DNA of 48,426 bases from Clostridia bacterium (GCA_017410505.1 JAFQQR010000011.1:1-48426), one strand, 5' to 3'. Positions 26,350 through 35,379 are shown, counted from the stretch's first letter. Program-made: numbers and translations. The notes: generated by a model not told the origin, from the letters alone.

Positions 26350-26381
26350 TTAATGCATTATGGGTTTCCATAATGTGTTAA
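26350..26381. promoter_or_regulatory. Near-palindrome upstream of the sigma factor gene
   Basis: TTAATGCATTATGG and CCATAATGTGTTAA flank a GTTT spacer. No T run follows on the minus strand, so an operator or weak terminator of the upstream gene are equally possible. Confidence 0.35.
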
Positions 26382-26413
26382 TTATATCATACTTCTTTCT
26401 TTTTTTCAAATTT

Positions 26414-27037
26414 TTATTCAAAATCTTCTATTAATTGATTTAATTCTTCTTTTCCATTAACTCTAATTCCATTTTCTATCTTGATTTTATCGGTCTCTGT
26501 TAAATAATCAATAGAAATTTCTGTTTTTTCATATATTTCTTCTTCATTATTTTTAGTTATTCTGTATATTGTAATTTTTCCCTCATCATTTCTTAAAATA
26601 TAATGTTCTCCACATTCTTCGTCATATTCTTTATATATGATAATTTCTGTACTAGAATATTTTTTTATTTCATAATCTGAATATTTTTGTATTAAATCTT
26701 CTTTTGTTTTATTTATTAAATCTTGTGGCATATCTATATATTTATTTATTGTATGTTGACACCCTTTATAATAGCTTCTTAATATTAACACACAATTTGG
26801 TGATATTTTTTCATCTGCTGCATTAGTCTCTAAGATATCTTGTTTTGCTTCTTCTTCTAGTTCTTCCCATTCTTCTGTACATTCATCTGTTATTTTTTCA
26901 GATACTTCATTTATTTTGTTTTCTATAATATTTTCATTTAAAGTGTTTTTTTTGTTTTTATTATATATAAATATTCCGAATATTACTCCTATTACTATAA
27001 TTACAATAATCAGTATTATAATCCAAGTTTTTTTCAT
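26414..27037 (-). CDS. Membrane-anchored protein with a BofC C-terminal-like domain
   Basis: N-terminal membrane anchor (about 5-25) followed by a charged linker and an extracytoplasmic domain. The domain has YYKGCQHTINKYIDMP, GEHYILRNDEGKITIYRI, then EISIDYLTETDKIKIENGI and EELNQLIEDFE. The last two segments match the BofC C-terminal domain order ('...L.DG.v.vY...T.I....L...D...l..GI.v.s.eEL...LEDF'). In Bacillus BofC tunes the SpoIVB-SigK checkpoint. Its neighbour downstream is a SigE/SigK-type sigma factor, which fits a sporulation role. Assignment by motif order only. Confidence 0.7.
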   Translation of the reverse strand: MKKTWIIILIIVIIVIGVIFGIFIYNKNKKNTLNENIIENKINEVSEKITDECTEEWEELEEEAKQDILETNAADEKISPNCVLILRSYYKGCQHTINKYIDMPQDLINKTKEDLIQKYSDYEIKKYSSTEIIIYKEYDEECGEHYILRNDEGKITIYRITKNNEEEIYEKTEISIDYLTETDKIKIENGIRVNGKEELNQLIEDFE

Positions 27038-27146
27038 TAAATTTCCTCCGTAATTTTATTTTTCTTTTATTATTTACGGATTTTTCTAATTTATACATTT
27101 ATTGGTTTTAAATACCTATACACTTTTTCTTTTATTGGCTCTCTTT

Positions 27147-29636
27147 TTATCTTATAGTAGTTACAACTTTTATTTTACCATTATTATTAACACTGATAAT
27201 GATTTCTCCATTTAAATCAGTTCTATATATATTATTGCATATATTTTCTAATCTTTTTAAAACTTCCTCATTTGGATGTCCAAATTTATTATTTTTACCA
27301 ACACCAATTATGGCAATTTCTGGACTTGTAATATTTAAAAAATTACTTGAAGTAGAAGTTTTTGAACCATGATGTCCAACTTTTAATATATCTGATTTTA
27401 ATAAGAATTTATTTTTATTATAAAAATCCAAAATTTCTTCTTCTGCTATTTTTTCTATATCTCCTGTAAATAGCATGCTAAATTTTTTATAGTGTAAATT
27501 ACATACAATTGCATTATTATTTGAAATATTGGTTGTAATTTGATTATCTTTTGGCCATAATACATCAAAATATAGATTTCTTTCTACTTGGATCCTATTT
27601 CCTGCTATTACTTCATAAACTTTTATATTTCTTTTAGTTGTAATTTCTAAAAATTTTTTATAATTTTCTGTTTTTTCTATTTGTTTAGATATATATACTT
27701 TTTTTACTTTTAATTCATTTAAGATTTCAAAAATTCCTCCAACATGGTCATTATCAAAATGACTTATTATTATAATATCAATTTTTGTAAATCCTCTATC
27801 TAAAATGTATGGAAGTAATGTGTTTTTTCCTACATCAAACTCTGAATTTGTACTACCTCCTCCATCAATTAAAATCGTTTTATTTTGTGGTGTAATAATT
27901 AAGCTAGAATCCCCTTGTCCAACATCTATAAAGTGTACTTTTAAGTTTTTTGGAATTAAATTTATTATTATTAAACTTAATAGTAGACTTATTAAAATTT
28001 TTTGTACTTTTAATTTATTTTTTCTTATATTTATCTTTAATAGAGCTACTAAGTTTCGCATTCTTATTTGCGTTTTATTTGGATTTTGAGAAGAATAAAT
28101 TTCATATATGAAAAATAATACTATTGAACATAGATAATAAGTTATTATTGAAAATGTGCTTGGTGTTGCTATATAAATCTTTGATAAAGGCAACTCTCCT
28201 ATTTTTGATATAATTGTTATAATCTGAATTCCAACTTCTACTATTTTGGAAAATACTTCTGCTATTTGTAAATTTATTAGAACTATTATTATAAATAAAA
28301 ATCCTAAAATTACAATTGGACCTATTACGATACTAAGAACTAAATTTGATATTAAAAAATATGGATTAAATGTATTTAAATTATATAAAATTATTGGCAA
28401 TATAAATATTTCTACAGAAATAGATACTGATATAATTTCTTTTATTTTATCCAAGAATTTGTGTATTCTAGGTCTTATTTTATATTTATATATTTTATTT
28501 TTTATTTTTATATTTTTTAGAAACTTTAAAATGCTTTTATTAAATATTATTATTCCAATAACTCCTCCATATGATAATACAAGTCCTAAATTTTGAATCA
28601 AAAATGGGTTATACATTAGTATTAATAGTAGTGATATAGAAATGGATGTGTAAATATCATTTTTTCTATAAATTATTTTAGAAAATAGCATTATAATTCC
28701 CATAATTCCTGCTCTTGTAACTGATGGTGAAAAATTAGTTATAAACATATATATTATTAAAATAAATATGCTTAAAATATGTGTTGGCTTTTTCCCTATT
28801 ACATTTTTTAAAATAATATTCATTCCTAAAATCACATATGTTATATGCATTCCTGATACTGCTAATATATGTGACATACTTGCATTTCTAAAATCTTCTT
28901 GTGTCTCTTCATCTATATCTGCTTTATATCCTAATATTAAACCTAATAAAATTGAAGAAGTTTCATCAGTTAAAATTTTTTTAGTATTTGTGATTATTTT
29001 AGCGGATATTTCATTTGATATTTGAAAAATTTTATTTGCTTGATTTGTTTGTATTATTTTTATGTTTTCACATTTTATTGTTCCATAGATTTTTAATTGT
29101 TTTAGATATTTAGAATAATCATATCCTTTGTAATTTCTTTGCACTTCTGGTTTTGTGTATGTTCCTGAAAATATAATTTTATTACCATATTTTAATTCTA
29201 TGTTTTTATCTGTACTAATATATAAATTTATTTTTTTACTATTATATTTTGTTTCTATTTTATATTTATTATAGTACTGCTTTTCTTCTTTATTGCTTAT
29301 AACTATTCCTATTAGATTTAAATTTTCTTTATTTGATAGTTCATTATATATTTTTTTATATTGATTGTTTTGAAAAAGAACTATTGAATTTGAAATTATT
29401 GAACTAATTATTAATAATATTATTACTTTTAAATTTAAATATATTTTTATATATCTCTTATATCTTTTTATTGATAATAATTTTAATTTGTTTGATTTTT
29501 GTATATTTGAATATTTATAAATTAAATATATTGCACTTATTAGAATATAAATTGGGACTATACTTATTTCTAAGTATAGTCCCACTATTATACCCATTAT
29601 ATATCCTATAACTGCAATTAGAATTGGTCTTTTCAA
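27147..29636 (-). CDS. comEC: ComEC/Rec2 DNA-uptake channel protein
   Basis: Carries single-stranded DNA across the membrane in natural transformation. Order: N-terminal membrane pair and OB-like region (about 90-190), the multi-span Competence domain with HILAVSGMHITYVILGM (about 250), and a C-terminal metallo-beta-lactamase domain with FIDVGQGDSSLI (about 575), SHFDNDHVGG and VGHHGSKTST, the catalytic metal ligands. At 829 aa it is complete. The start is a TTG at 29636 with AGGAGGCAAG in front. ComEA and other com genes are not in the window. The prepilin-like protein at 20 kb could be part of the same uptake system, but this is speculation. Confidence 0.93.
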   Translation of the reverse strand: MKRPILIAVIGYIMGIIVGLYLEISIVPIYILISAIYLIYKYSNIQKSNKLKLLSIKRYKRYIKIYLNLKVIILLIISSIISNSIVLFQNNQYKKIYNELSNKENLNLIGIVISNKEEKQYYNKYKIETKYNSKKINLYISTDKNIELKYGNKIIFSGTYTKPEVQRNYKGYDYSKYLKQLKIYGTIKCENIKIIQTNQANKIFQISNEISAKIITNTKKILTDETSSILLGLILGYKADIDEETQEDFRNASMSHILAVSGMHITYVILGMNIILKNVIGKKPTHILSIFILIIYMFITNFSPSVTRAGIMGIIMLFSKIIYRKNDIYTSISISLLLILMYNPFLIQNLGLVLSYGGVIGIIIFNKSILKFLKNIKIKNKIYKYKIRPRIHKFLDKIKEIISVSISVEIFILPIILYNLNTFNPYFLISNLVLSIVIGPIVILGFLFIIIVLINLQIAEVFSKIVEVGIQIITIISKIGELPLSKIYIATPSTFSIITYYLCSIVLFFIYEIYSSQNPNKTQIRMRNLVALLKINIRKNKLKVQKILISLLLSLIIINLIPKNLKVHFIDVGQGDSSLIITPQNKTILIDGGGSTNSEFDVGKNTLLPYILDRGFTKIDIIIISHFDNDHVGGIFEILNELKVKKVYISKQIEKTENYKKFLEITTKRNIKVYEVIAGNRIQVERNLYFDVLWPKDNQITTNISNNNAIVCNLHYKKFSMLFTGDIEKIAEEEILDFYNKNKFLLKSDILKVGHHGSKTSTSSNFLNITSPEIAIIGVGKNNKFGHPNEEVLKRLENICNNIYRTDLNGEIIISVNNNGKIKVVTTIR

Positions 29637-29671
29637 ACTTGCCTCCTATAATTGCTATTTACAAGATGGAT

Positions 29672-31072
29672 TTAAAAAATTCTTCTTGCTCCTACATAAT
29701 TCTTTTTGTAGTATCCACTTGAAAGTGAATCTGTTCTTACTCCTGAGCCTGAATTTGCAGCATGTATAAATGTATTTCCCCCCATATATATACCTACATG
29801 GTTTATTCCAGATTTACCAAACATTACTAAGTCTCCTGCTTGTAAGTTTGTTACTGATGTACCATTACTGTATTGTGCTGCTGCTGTTCTATTTAGCGAT
29901 ACTCCAAAATGTCTATATACATATTGTGTAAATCCTGAACAGTCAAATCCACTTGGTGATGTTCCTCCATATACATATCTACATCCTAAATATTGTTTTG
30001 CATATGATATAACTGAACTTCCTGTTCCTGATGATGCTGTTGTTCCTGAAGTATTTTGTACTGTATTGCTTGCAGTACTTGTAGTTGCTTGTGTATTTGT
30101 ATTTGTGCTTGTTTTTTGTTTTGTTGTAGTTCTTGTTGTTGCACTTCTTGATATTTCTTGTTTTGTTGTTGATAATAAGTTTTCAGCAACATATCCTTTT
30201 GTTCCATTTATGTCTATATATGCCCATCCATTTTCAGTTGATAATACTGTAACTTGGCTATTTATTGATAATTGTTTAACAACTTTTGATGTTTTATCTG
30301 CTCCTTCTCTCAAATTTACAGTTTGTGAATTTACATACATAGTTTTTTTTGTGTTTGATGTTGTAGTTGTATTAGTAGTTGTATTTGTTGCTGTTGGTTT
30401 TATATTTTCTGTTGATTGCACTTCATTAGTATTTTCCTGTGTTAATACTAATTTATCTTTTCTTATCCAACCTTGTTTTTCATTTTTAGTCTTTACTTTT
30501 ACCCAATCATTTAAAATTTCTATAACTTCAACTTCATCATCTTTATTTACTTCGTCCATCTCTATTGAACTTATTAATGGTATTACTTTCAATTTAATAT
30601 TTTCAGATATTTTATATTTTCCTTTTTCAACAACTTTATCTTCAATAGCTGTTGTATTTGTTTCAACAGTTGTATTTTCTGTTGTCGTATTCTCTATCGT
30701 TGTATTTTGTACTGCTGTATTTTCTGTTTCTACTGTATTGTTTGTTTCAGTAGTTGTATTTTCTGTTACAGTGTTTTCACTTGTTGTGTTTTCCTTATTT
30801 TTTGCTTCTATTAGGTCACTTCTTATATATCCTGTTATATTTTTGTATTTTACTTTATACCATTCCTCTGTTTCTTCTAATATTTCAACTTCCTCACCCA
30901 TTGATGCAAGTTCTAATACTTTTGATTCTGTATTTGCTTCTTCCCTAAGCTTTGCTGTCTCTACTATAATTTTTCCTGTGTTTGCTGCAAAGCATATATT
31001 TATAAAAAACAAACTTGCCATACATATTACTGCAATCACTATTATGTTTTTTATATTCATCTTTGTTTTCAT
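29672..31072 (-). CDS. Secreted NlpC/P60 cell-wall hydrolase with three SH3-like domains
   Basis: Peptidoglycan endopeptidase of the C40 family. A signal peptide occupies about residues 1-30 (ending FAANTGK). SH3_3-like repeats lie at about 35-90, 155-210 and 245-300, separated by Thr/Asn-rich linkers of repeated short ENTT-like units. The NlpC/P60 domain spans about 350-466 with catalytic Cys in FDCSGFTQYV and His in NHVGIYMG, then FIHAANSGSG. The start ATG at 31072 is preferred because AGAGGAGTAAAAAA stands directly before it; an in-frame ATG at 31111 lacks a site. No sorting motif. It lies 36 bp upstream of comEC. Confidence 0.93.
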   Translation of the reverse strand: MKTKMNIKNIIVIAVICMASLFFINICFAANTGKIIVETAKLREEANTESKVLELASMGEEVEILEETEEWYKVKYKNITGYIRSDLIEAKNKENTTSENTVTENTTTETNNTVETENTAVQNTTIENTTTENTTVETNTTAIEDKVVEKGKYKISENIKLKVIPLISSIEMDEVNKDDEVEVIEILNDWVKVKTKNEKQGWIRKDKLVLTQENTNEVQSTENIKPTATNTTTNTTTTSNTKKTMYVNSQTVNLREGADKTSKVVKQLSINSQVTVLSTENGWAYIDINGTKGYVAENLLSTTKQEISRSATTRTTTKQKTSTNTNTQATTSTASNTVQNTSGTTASSGTGSSVISYAKQYLGCRYVYGGTSPSGFDCSGFTQYVYRHFGVSLNRTAAAQYSNGTSVTNLQAGDLVMFGKSGINHVGIYMGGNTFIHAANSGSGVRTDSLSSGYYKKNYVGARRIF

Positions 31073-31188
31073 TTTTTTACTCCTCTTATTATTATATTTC
31101 TTTTTGCGCAATTATGTTCCAAATTATATAATTTATTTTAGAATTTGTCAACACCTTAAAATTTTAAGATATTTTTTTGTGAAAGCTC

Positions 31189-31220
31189 AAAAATAGACGG
31201 AGTTTTTCCATCTATTTTTT
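31189..31220 (-). terminator. Intrinsic terminator after ppaC
   Basis: Stem AAAAATAGATGGA with TCCGTCTATTTTT on the minus strand, with A and T runs on both ends. Confidence 0.8.
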
Positions 31221-31251
31221 CTTTCGTGCATTCTATTTAATTTTCTCATTT

Positions 31252-32175
31252 TTAGATATTTTTATCAATTACTGGTAATAACTGTTTCTTTCTAGACACT
31301 ACTCCTTCTAGAAAAACTCTATTATTCTCTAATTTTTTATCAAAAGCTTTTTCTACTGAATTAGCCATTGAACCCAATGCTATTACTTCAGAATTACTAT
31401 TTAATATATCTGTTATTGCAAGTACAAATAAACTTAATCCATTTTTTTCAATTTCTGAATTTATAGCTTTTTCTAATTTTTCTTGTCTTTTTAATACATC
31501 TTCTATACTTACAGTATTTACTTGTGCTATTACAAATTTTGTTCCATTTTTATCTAAACTTTTTGCATCTAAGTTGATTAATTCTTCTTCTGAAAAATCG
31601 TCTAAATCTGTTCCTGCTTTAAGCATTTCTAATCCATATTTTTCTATATCAATATTAGCTATTTCCCCTAATTCCTCTAATGCTTTTTTGTCATGTTCAG
31701 TTGTTGTTGGTGATTTTAATAATAATGTATCAGAAATTATGCTACTGGCCATTAATATTGCTTCTTTTTTTTCTATTTCGTGCCCTAATCTTTTAAATTC
31801 TTCAAATAATATTGTTGATGTACATCCATATGGTTTTGCATTGTAGTATAATGGTTCTGCTGTTTCAAAATTTGCTATTCTGTGATGATCTGTAACACCT
31901 AATATTTTAGCTTTTTGTATTCCTTCTACACTTTGATTAAACTCATTGTGGTCTACTAATAGCACTTTTTGTCCTTCTTCTACTTGTTCTATTAATTCAG
32001 GTGCTTCTATTCCTAAATAATCTAATACATATTGTGTTTCTTTATTTATATTTCCTAATCTTACTGCTTTTGTGTCCCACCCATTTTTTTTGTCTAATAT
32101 TTCATGTACTAGACTTGAACATATTGAATCTGTGTCTGGATTTTTGTGTCCAAATATTAAAACTTTTTCTTCCAT
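31252..32175 (-). CDS. ppaC: Manganese-dependent inorganic pyrophosphatase (DHH family II)
   Basis: Hydrolyses pyrophosphate to drive biosynthesis. The DHH-type metal ligands are intact: FGHKNPDTDSICS (residues 7-19), VDHNEF (about 73) and TDHHRIANFE (about 95). The C-terminal DHHA2 domain ends in SRKKQLLP, the phosphate-binding loop. At 307 aa it is family-typical. Monocistronic. Confidence 0.97.
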   Translation of the reverse strand: MEEKVLIFGHKNPDTDSICSSLVHEILDKKNGWDTKAVRLGNINKETQYVLDYLGIEAPELIEQVEEGQKVLLVDHNEFNQSVEGIQKAKILGVTDHHRIANFETAEPLYYNAKPYGCTSTILFEEFKRLGHEIEKKEAILMASSIISDTLLLKSPTTTEHDKKALEELGEIANIDIEKYGLEMLKAGTDLDDFSEEELINLDAKSLDKNGTKFVIAQVNTVSIEDVLKRQEKLEKAINSEIEKNGLSLFVLAITDILNSNSEVIALGSMANSVEKAFDKKLENNRVFLEGVVSRKKQLLPVIDKNI

Positions 32176-32272
32176 TTTTATTTCTCCTATCTCTATAAAT
32201 TTTTATCTGCTTATTCTCATTTCCTATGTTGTATACTATACAACATCTTATATCAAAAAACAAGCGAACATT

Positions 32273-33160
32273 TTAATTTTTATCTTTTTCTTTTAAAATA
32301 TTTTCTAATTCTTCTTTGTTAAAATCATATTTTTTATTGCAAAAATGACATAAAAGTTCTGCTTTTTTATCCTCTTCTATCATTTCTTTTAAAACATTTT
32401 TATCTAATGTTGCTAATCCCTCTGCCATATGATCTTTTGAGCAATCACATTCATATATTGGTGTTATATTTTCTTCAATTATTTTAACATTTTCATCCCC
32501 AGTTACTTTTTTAGCGATTTCCACTAGACTTAAGTTTTGATCTAGCATTTTAGAAATTGCTCCAGCTTTAAAAATTGATTGTTCTATTTTTGATATTTCT
32601 TCCTCTGTTGCATCTGGCATTGGTGTAATTATATATCCTCCTGCTGATTTAACTCCATTTTTATCAACTAGAACTCCTAAAGCAACTGCAGTATTTTTTT
32701 GTTCTGATTTTGCAAAATATTCTGCAAAATCTTCTGCTATTTCTCCTGAAATCAATGGACAAATTCCCACATATGGTTCTTTTAGTCCGATATCTTTAAT
32801 AACATTTATAAATCCTGCGTTTCCGATAGCTCCTCCTACATCTAATTTTCCCATATCATTTAATGGTAAATCAACTATTGGATTTGTTACATATCCTTTT
32901 ACTCTTGGGAAATTATCAGCTGTTGTTAACATTGTTCCTAGTGGTCCATTTCCTTTCATTTGTATTGTTAATTTATTTTTTTCACTTTTCATCTCATTTC
33001 CCATAATTGCAGTGATTGTCAATAATCTACCAAATGCTGCTGTTGCAACTGGACTTAAATCATGTGTTTTTCTTGCTTTTTCCACAAGTTCTGTCGTGTC
33101 TGCACATATTACTGATATTTTGCCTTCATAGGCTAATAGTTTAATTATTTTATCTTGCAT
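32273..33160 (-). CDS. hslO: Redox-regulated chaperone Hsp33
   Basis: Holdase activated by oxidation. The C-terminal zinc centre is intact: CDC (in YECDCSKDH, about 234) and CHFC (about 268). The N-terminal fold has ATAAFGRLLTITAIMGNEM and NGPLGTMLTTAD. Length 295 aa is normal. A truncated hairpin element lies upstream of its start. Confidence 0.97.
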   Translation of the reverse strand: MQDKIIKLLAYEGKISVICADTTELVEKARKTHDLSPVATAAFGRLLTITAIMGNEMKSEKNKLTIQMKGNGPLGTMLTTADNFPRVKGYVTNPIVDLPLNDMGKLDVGGAIGNAGFINVIKDIGLKEPYVGICPLISGEIAEDFAEYFAKSEQKNTAVALGVLVDKNGVKSAGGYIITPMPDATEEEISKIEQSIFKAGAISKMLDQNLSLVEIAKKVTGDENVKIIEENITPIYECDCSKDHMAEGLATLDKNVLKEMIEEDKKAELLCHFCNKKYDFNKEELENILKEKDKN

Positions 33161-33233
33161 TTTTTCTCTCTCCTTTTAACTTTTGCATTATATCATATTA
33201 TATTATTTTTTTCAAATTCTCTTGAAAAATTGC

Positions 33234-33318
33234 TTAAAATTAATGATTACTGAGAAATCAACTCCAAATGGTATATATATTATTTTTGAAGTGAGCTTGT
33301 GGAGGACGAACGAAAAAA
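33234..33318. repeat. Truncated hairpin element C, relative of element B
   Basis: 33270-33302 is identical over 33 nt to 15186-15218 of element B (inner left arm plus first part of the core), and 33304-33318 is identical over 15 nt to 15292-15306 (end of the core). The outer arm also begins TTAAAATTAATG as in B, while the middle of the arm differs. The central core and the right arm are missing, so it cannot form the long stem. The end abuts the terminator of the tagO-like gene. Confidence 0.85.
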
Positions 33319-33353
33319 GTTGTCAATAAAACTAAATTTTTTGACAACTTTTT
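33313..33353 (-). terminator. Intrinsic terminator of the tagO-rubredoxin gene
   Basis: Stem AAAAAGTTGTCAA with TTGACAACTTTTT, followed by T on the minus strand; it reuses the A run at the end of element C. Confidence 0.75.
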
Positions 33354-33355
33354 AC

Positions 33356-34591
33356 TTATTCATGTATCTCAAACATATCTTTACCTTCTCCACAAACCGG
33401 GCAAACCCACTCTTCTGGAAGTTCATCAAATTTTGTACCTTTTTCTATTCCTGCCTTTTCATTTCCAAATTTAGGATTATAAATATATTTACATTGTGTA
33501 CATTCATATTGTTCATTTCCAGTTCTCTCTAAAGAAAAATTCTTATATCCTGCCGCTACTGCAACTATTACAATTAATAAAAATGATAAAGCCTTCCATA
33601 TTCCACTATCACATAATATTACAGCAAACATCCCAAATATTGCACTTATTCCATATAAAATTAAAACTGCTTGTTTTTGGCTAAACCCTTTTGCTACTAA
33701 TTTATGATGTAAATGTCCTTTATCTGCTTTGAACACTGCTTTTATAGATTTTCCTTTTATTAATCTTCTTATTATTGCAAAAACTGTATCAAATATAGGT
33801 AGTCCTAAAACAATTAATGGTAAAACAATTACTGCTGCTGTATATGTTTTTGCAGAACCTAATATTGAAATTACTGCTAAAGAATATCCTAAAAAATTTG
33901 AACCTGTATCACCTATAAAAGTTTTTGCTGGTGTAAAATTAAATGGTAAAAATCCTACTAATGCTCCTGCTAATGCAGTTATTAATACTATTGATATTAG
34001 TGATGAACCATTTAATACAAATATTACTAATAATGATATTGCTGATATTACTGATATTCCTGATGATAATCCGTCTAATCCATCAATTAGATTTATCGCA
34101 TTTGTTACTACTATTATCCATGCTATGGTTAGTATTATCGATGTAATTTCATGCATTTCTGGAAAGTTTAAAAATGGTAGTGTTACTCCTTCAATTCTAA
34201 TTCCAGATATTACAATACATATTGCTCCTAACATTTGACCAGTTAATTTTGTTAAAGGCTTTATTGTTTTTATATCATCAACAACACAAAATGCTGATAT
34301 TACTAAAATTCCTAGTAAAAATCCTAATAGTTTTTTCCAATATTCTTGAAAACCGAATAAATTTATCGAGCCTTCCATGCTCATTATAATCAATAAATAA
34401 ATTGTCGAAACTAGAAAACCTAATATTACAGCTGGTCCTCCAAATTTAGGTATTGACTTTTTGTGTGCTCTTCTTTCATCTTTTGGAATATCTATTGCTC
34501 CTACTTTATTGGCAATTTTCATTGTATATGGTGTAGTTACAAATGTCACTACAAATGCTAGTATAAATGCTATAGCTATATTACCCCACAT
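33356..34591 (-). CDS. MraY/WecA/TagO-type glycosyl-1-phosphate transferase fused to a C-terminal rubredoxin
   Basis: Transfers a sugar-1-phosphate (GlcNAc-1-P in TagO/WecA) to undecaprenyl phosphate, starting teichoic-acid or polysaccharide synthesis. About ten membrane segments fill residues 1-350. Family motifs are intact: DERRAHKKSIPKFGG (about 39), VVDDIK (about 104), NLIDGLDGLSSG (about 167), FIGDTGSNFLG (about 228) and GHLHHKL (about 298). After residue 360 one open frame continues into a full rubredoxin: YECTQCKYIYNP, GIEKGTKF, WVCPVCGEGKDMFE, with all four iron-binding Cys. Rubredoxin is normally a separate soluble electron carrier. The fusion is a direct reading without frameshift; function of the iron centre here is unknown. 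Confidence 0.93.
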   Translation of the reverse strand: MWGNIAIAFILAFVVTFVTTPYTMKIANKVGAIDIPKDERRAHKKSIPKFGGPAVILGFLVSTIYLLIIMSMEGSINLFGFQEYWKKLLGFLLGILVISAFCVVDDIKTIKPLTKLTGQMLGAICIVISGIRIEGVTLPFLNFPEMHEITSIILTIAWIIVVTNAINLIDGLDGLSSGISVISAISLLVIFVLNGSSLISIVLITALAGALVGFLPFNFTPAKTFIGDTGSNFLGYSLAVISILGSAKTYTAAVIVLPLIVLGLPIFDTVFAIIRRLIKGKSIKAVFKADKGHLHHKLVAKGFSQKQAVLILYGISAIFGMFAVILCDSGIWKALSFLLIVIVAVAAGYKNFSLERTGNEQYECTQCKYIYNPKFGNEKAGIEKGTKFDELPEEWVCPVCGEGKDMFEIHE

Positions 34592-34608
34592 ATGTATTCC
34601 TCCAATTT

Positions 34609-35055
34609 TTATTTCATATTATCTTTTTCTATCTCTTCTATCATTTTTAGTCGTTCTTCATATCTTCCACCTTTAAATTCTGTTGCTAACCAATTTCTTA
34701 TAATACATATTGCTTGATTTGTAGTTAAATAATCCCCTCCTAATGTAATTACATTTATATCATCATCTGCTTTTGCAAATTTTGCTGAATCTTCATTTAA
34801 TATTGCTGCAGCTCTTATTCCTTTAAATTTATTTGCAGTTACTGTCATTCCATATCCTGATCTACATACTAATATCCCTGAATCGCATTCTTTGTTTTGT
34901 ATTGCCTCTGCTACTTTTTTTGCATAAATTGGATAGTCAGTTCTTTCTTTATCATATGTACCAAAATCTTTATATTCTATTCCTTTTTCTTCAAAATATT
35001 TTTTTATTTCTTCTTTTAATTTATATCCTCCGTGATCTGCACCTATTGCTATCAT
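34609..35055 (-). CDS. rpiB: Ribose-5-phosphate isomerase B
   Basis: Interconverts ribose-5-phosphate and ribulose-5-phosphate. The motifs IAIGADHGGYKLKEEI (start), GILVCRSGYGMTVTANKFKGIRAA (catalytic Cys loop) and the C-terminal helix are present. Start set at ATG 35055 because GGAGTGATACAA stands in front of it. Length 148 aa is normal. It may share a transcript with the tagO-like gene 18 bp downstream. Hairpin element D lies upstream of its start. Confidence 0.96.
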   Translation of the reverse strand: MIAIGADHGGYKLKEEIKKYFEEKGIEYKDFGTYDKERTDYPIYAKKVAEAIQNKECDSGILVCRSGYGMTVTANKFKGIRAAAILNEDSAKFAKADDDINVITLGGDYLTTNQAICIIRNWLATEFKGGRYEERLKMIEEIEKDNMK

Positions 35056-35181
35056 TTGTATCACTCCTTTTTTATATTTACAACTGCTTTTCGACAGCTG
35101 ACCTAACTATATCACACTTTTTTTCACATTACAATAATTTAAGGTCAAAAAAACAATAAAAGAGTTAAAACACATAGAGTA

Positions 35182-35339
35182 GTTCTAAATGTTGATATAT
35201 TAAAATTTAAAATACGTTTCGACCTACTGTTTCAAACAGCCTCTCCAGAATGGTTACCGTAGCCATAAACTCCTTTATTCCTCTCGGCATTGCGTTTGGA
35301 GAAATGAATTTTAAATTTTAATATATCAACATTTAGAAC
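35182..35339. repeat. Hairpin element D: perfect 32-bp inverted repeat around a 94-nt core
   Basis: Arms 35182-35213 and 35308-35339 are exactly complementary. The core (35214-35307) is GC-rich against its surroundings with inner stems (CTGTTT/AAACAG; GGTTACCGTAGCC). TAGAGTA stands left of the arm, as at element A, and GGCTAATCCCTATGCTACA right of it, nearly shared with remnant E at 20662. The outer 15 nt of its arms match element A at 11 positions, and the four differing positions are each compensated in the opposite arm. Confidence 0.9.
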
Positions 35340-35379
35340 GGCTAATCCCTATGCTACACTGAACTGCTACAAATATAAA

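Noticed and set aside
30066..31196. Long plus-strand frame (over 370 codons) across the SH3-NlpC gene
   Set aside because: Exact antisense of the Thr/Asn-rich hydrolase; its Val/Phe-rich sequence is the mirror of ACA/AAT codons and it has no ribosome site.
11483..35339. Hairpin elements as CRISPR repeats, retron RNAs or rho-independent terminators
   Set aside because: No regular array or spacers, no reverse transcriptase gene nearby, and arms of 32-62 bp with 95-nt cores are far larger than terminators.
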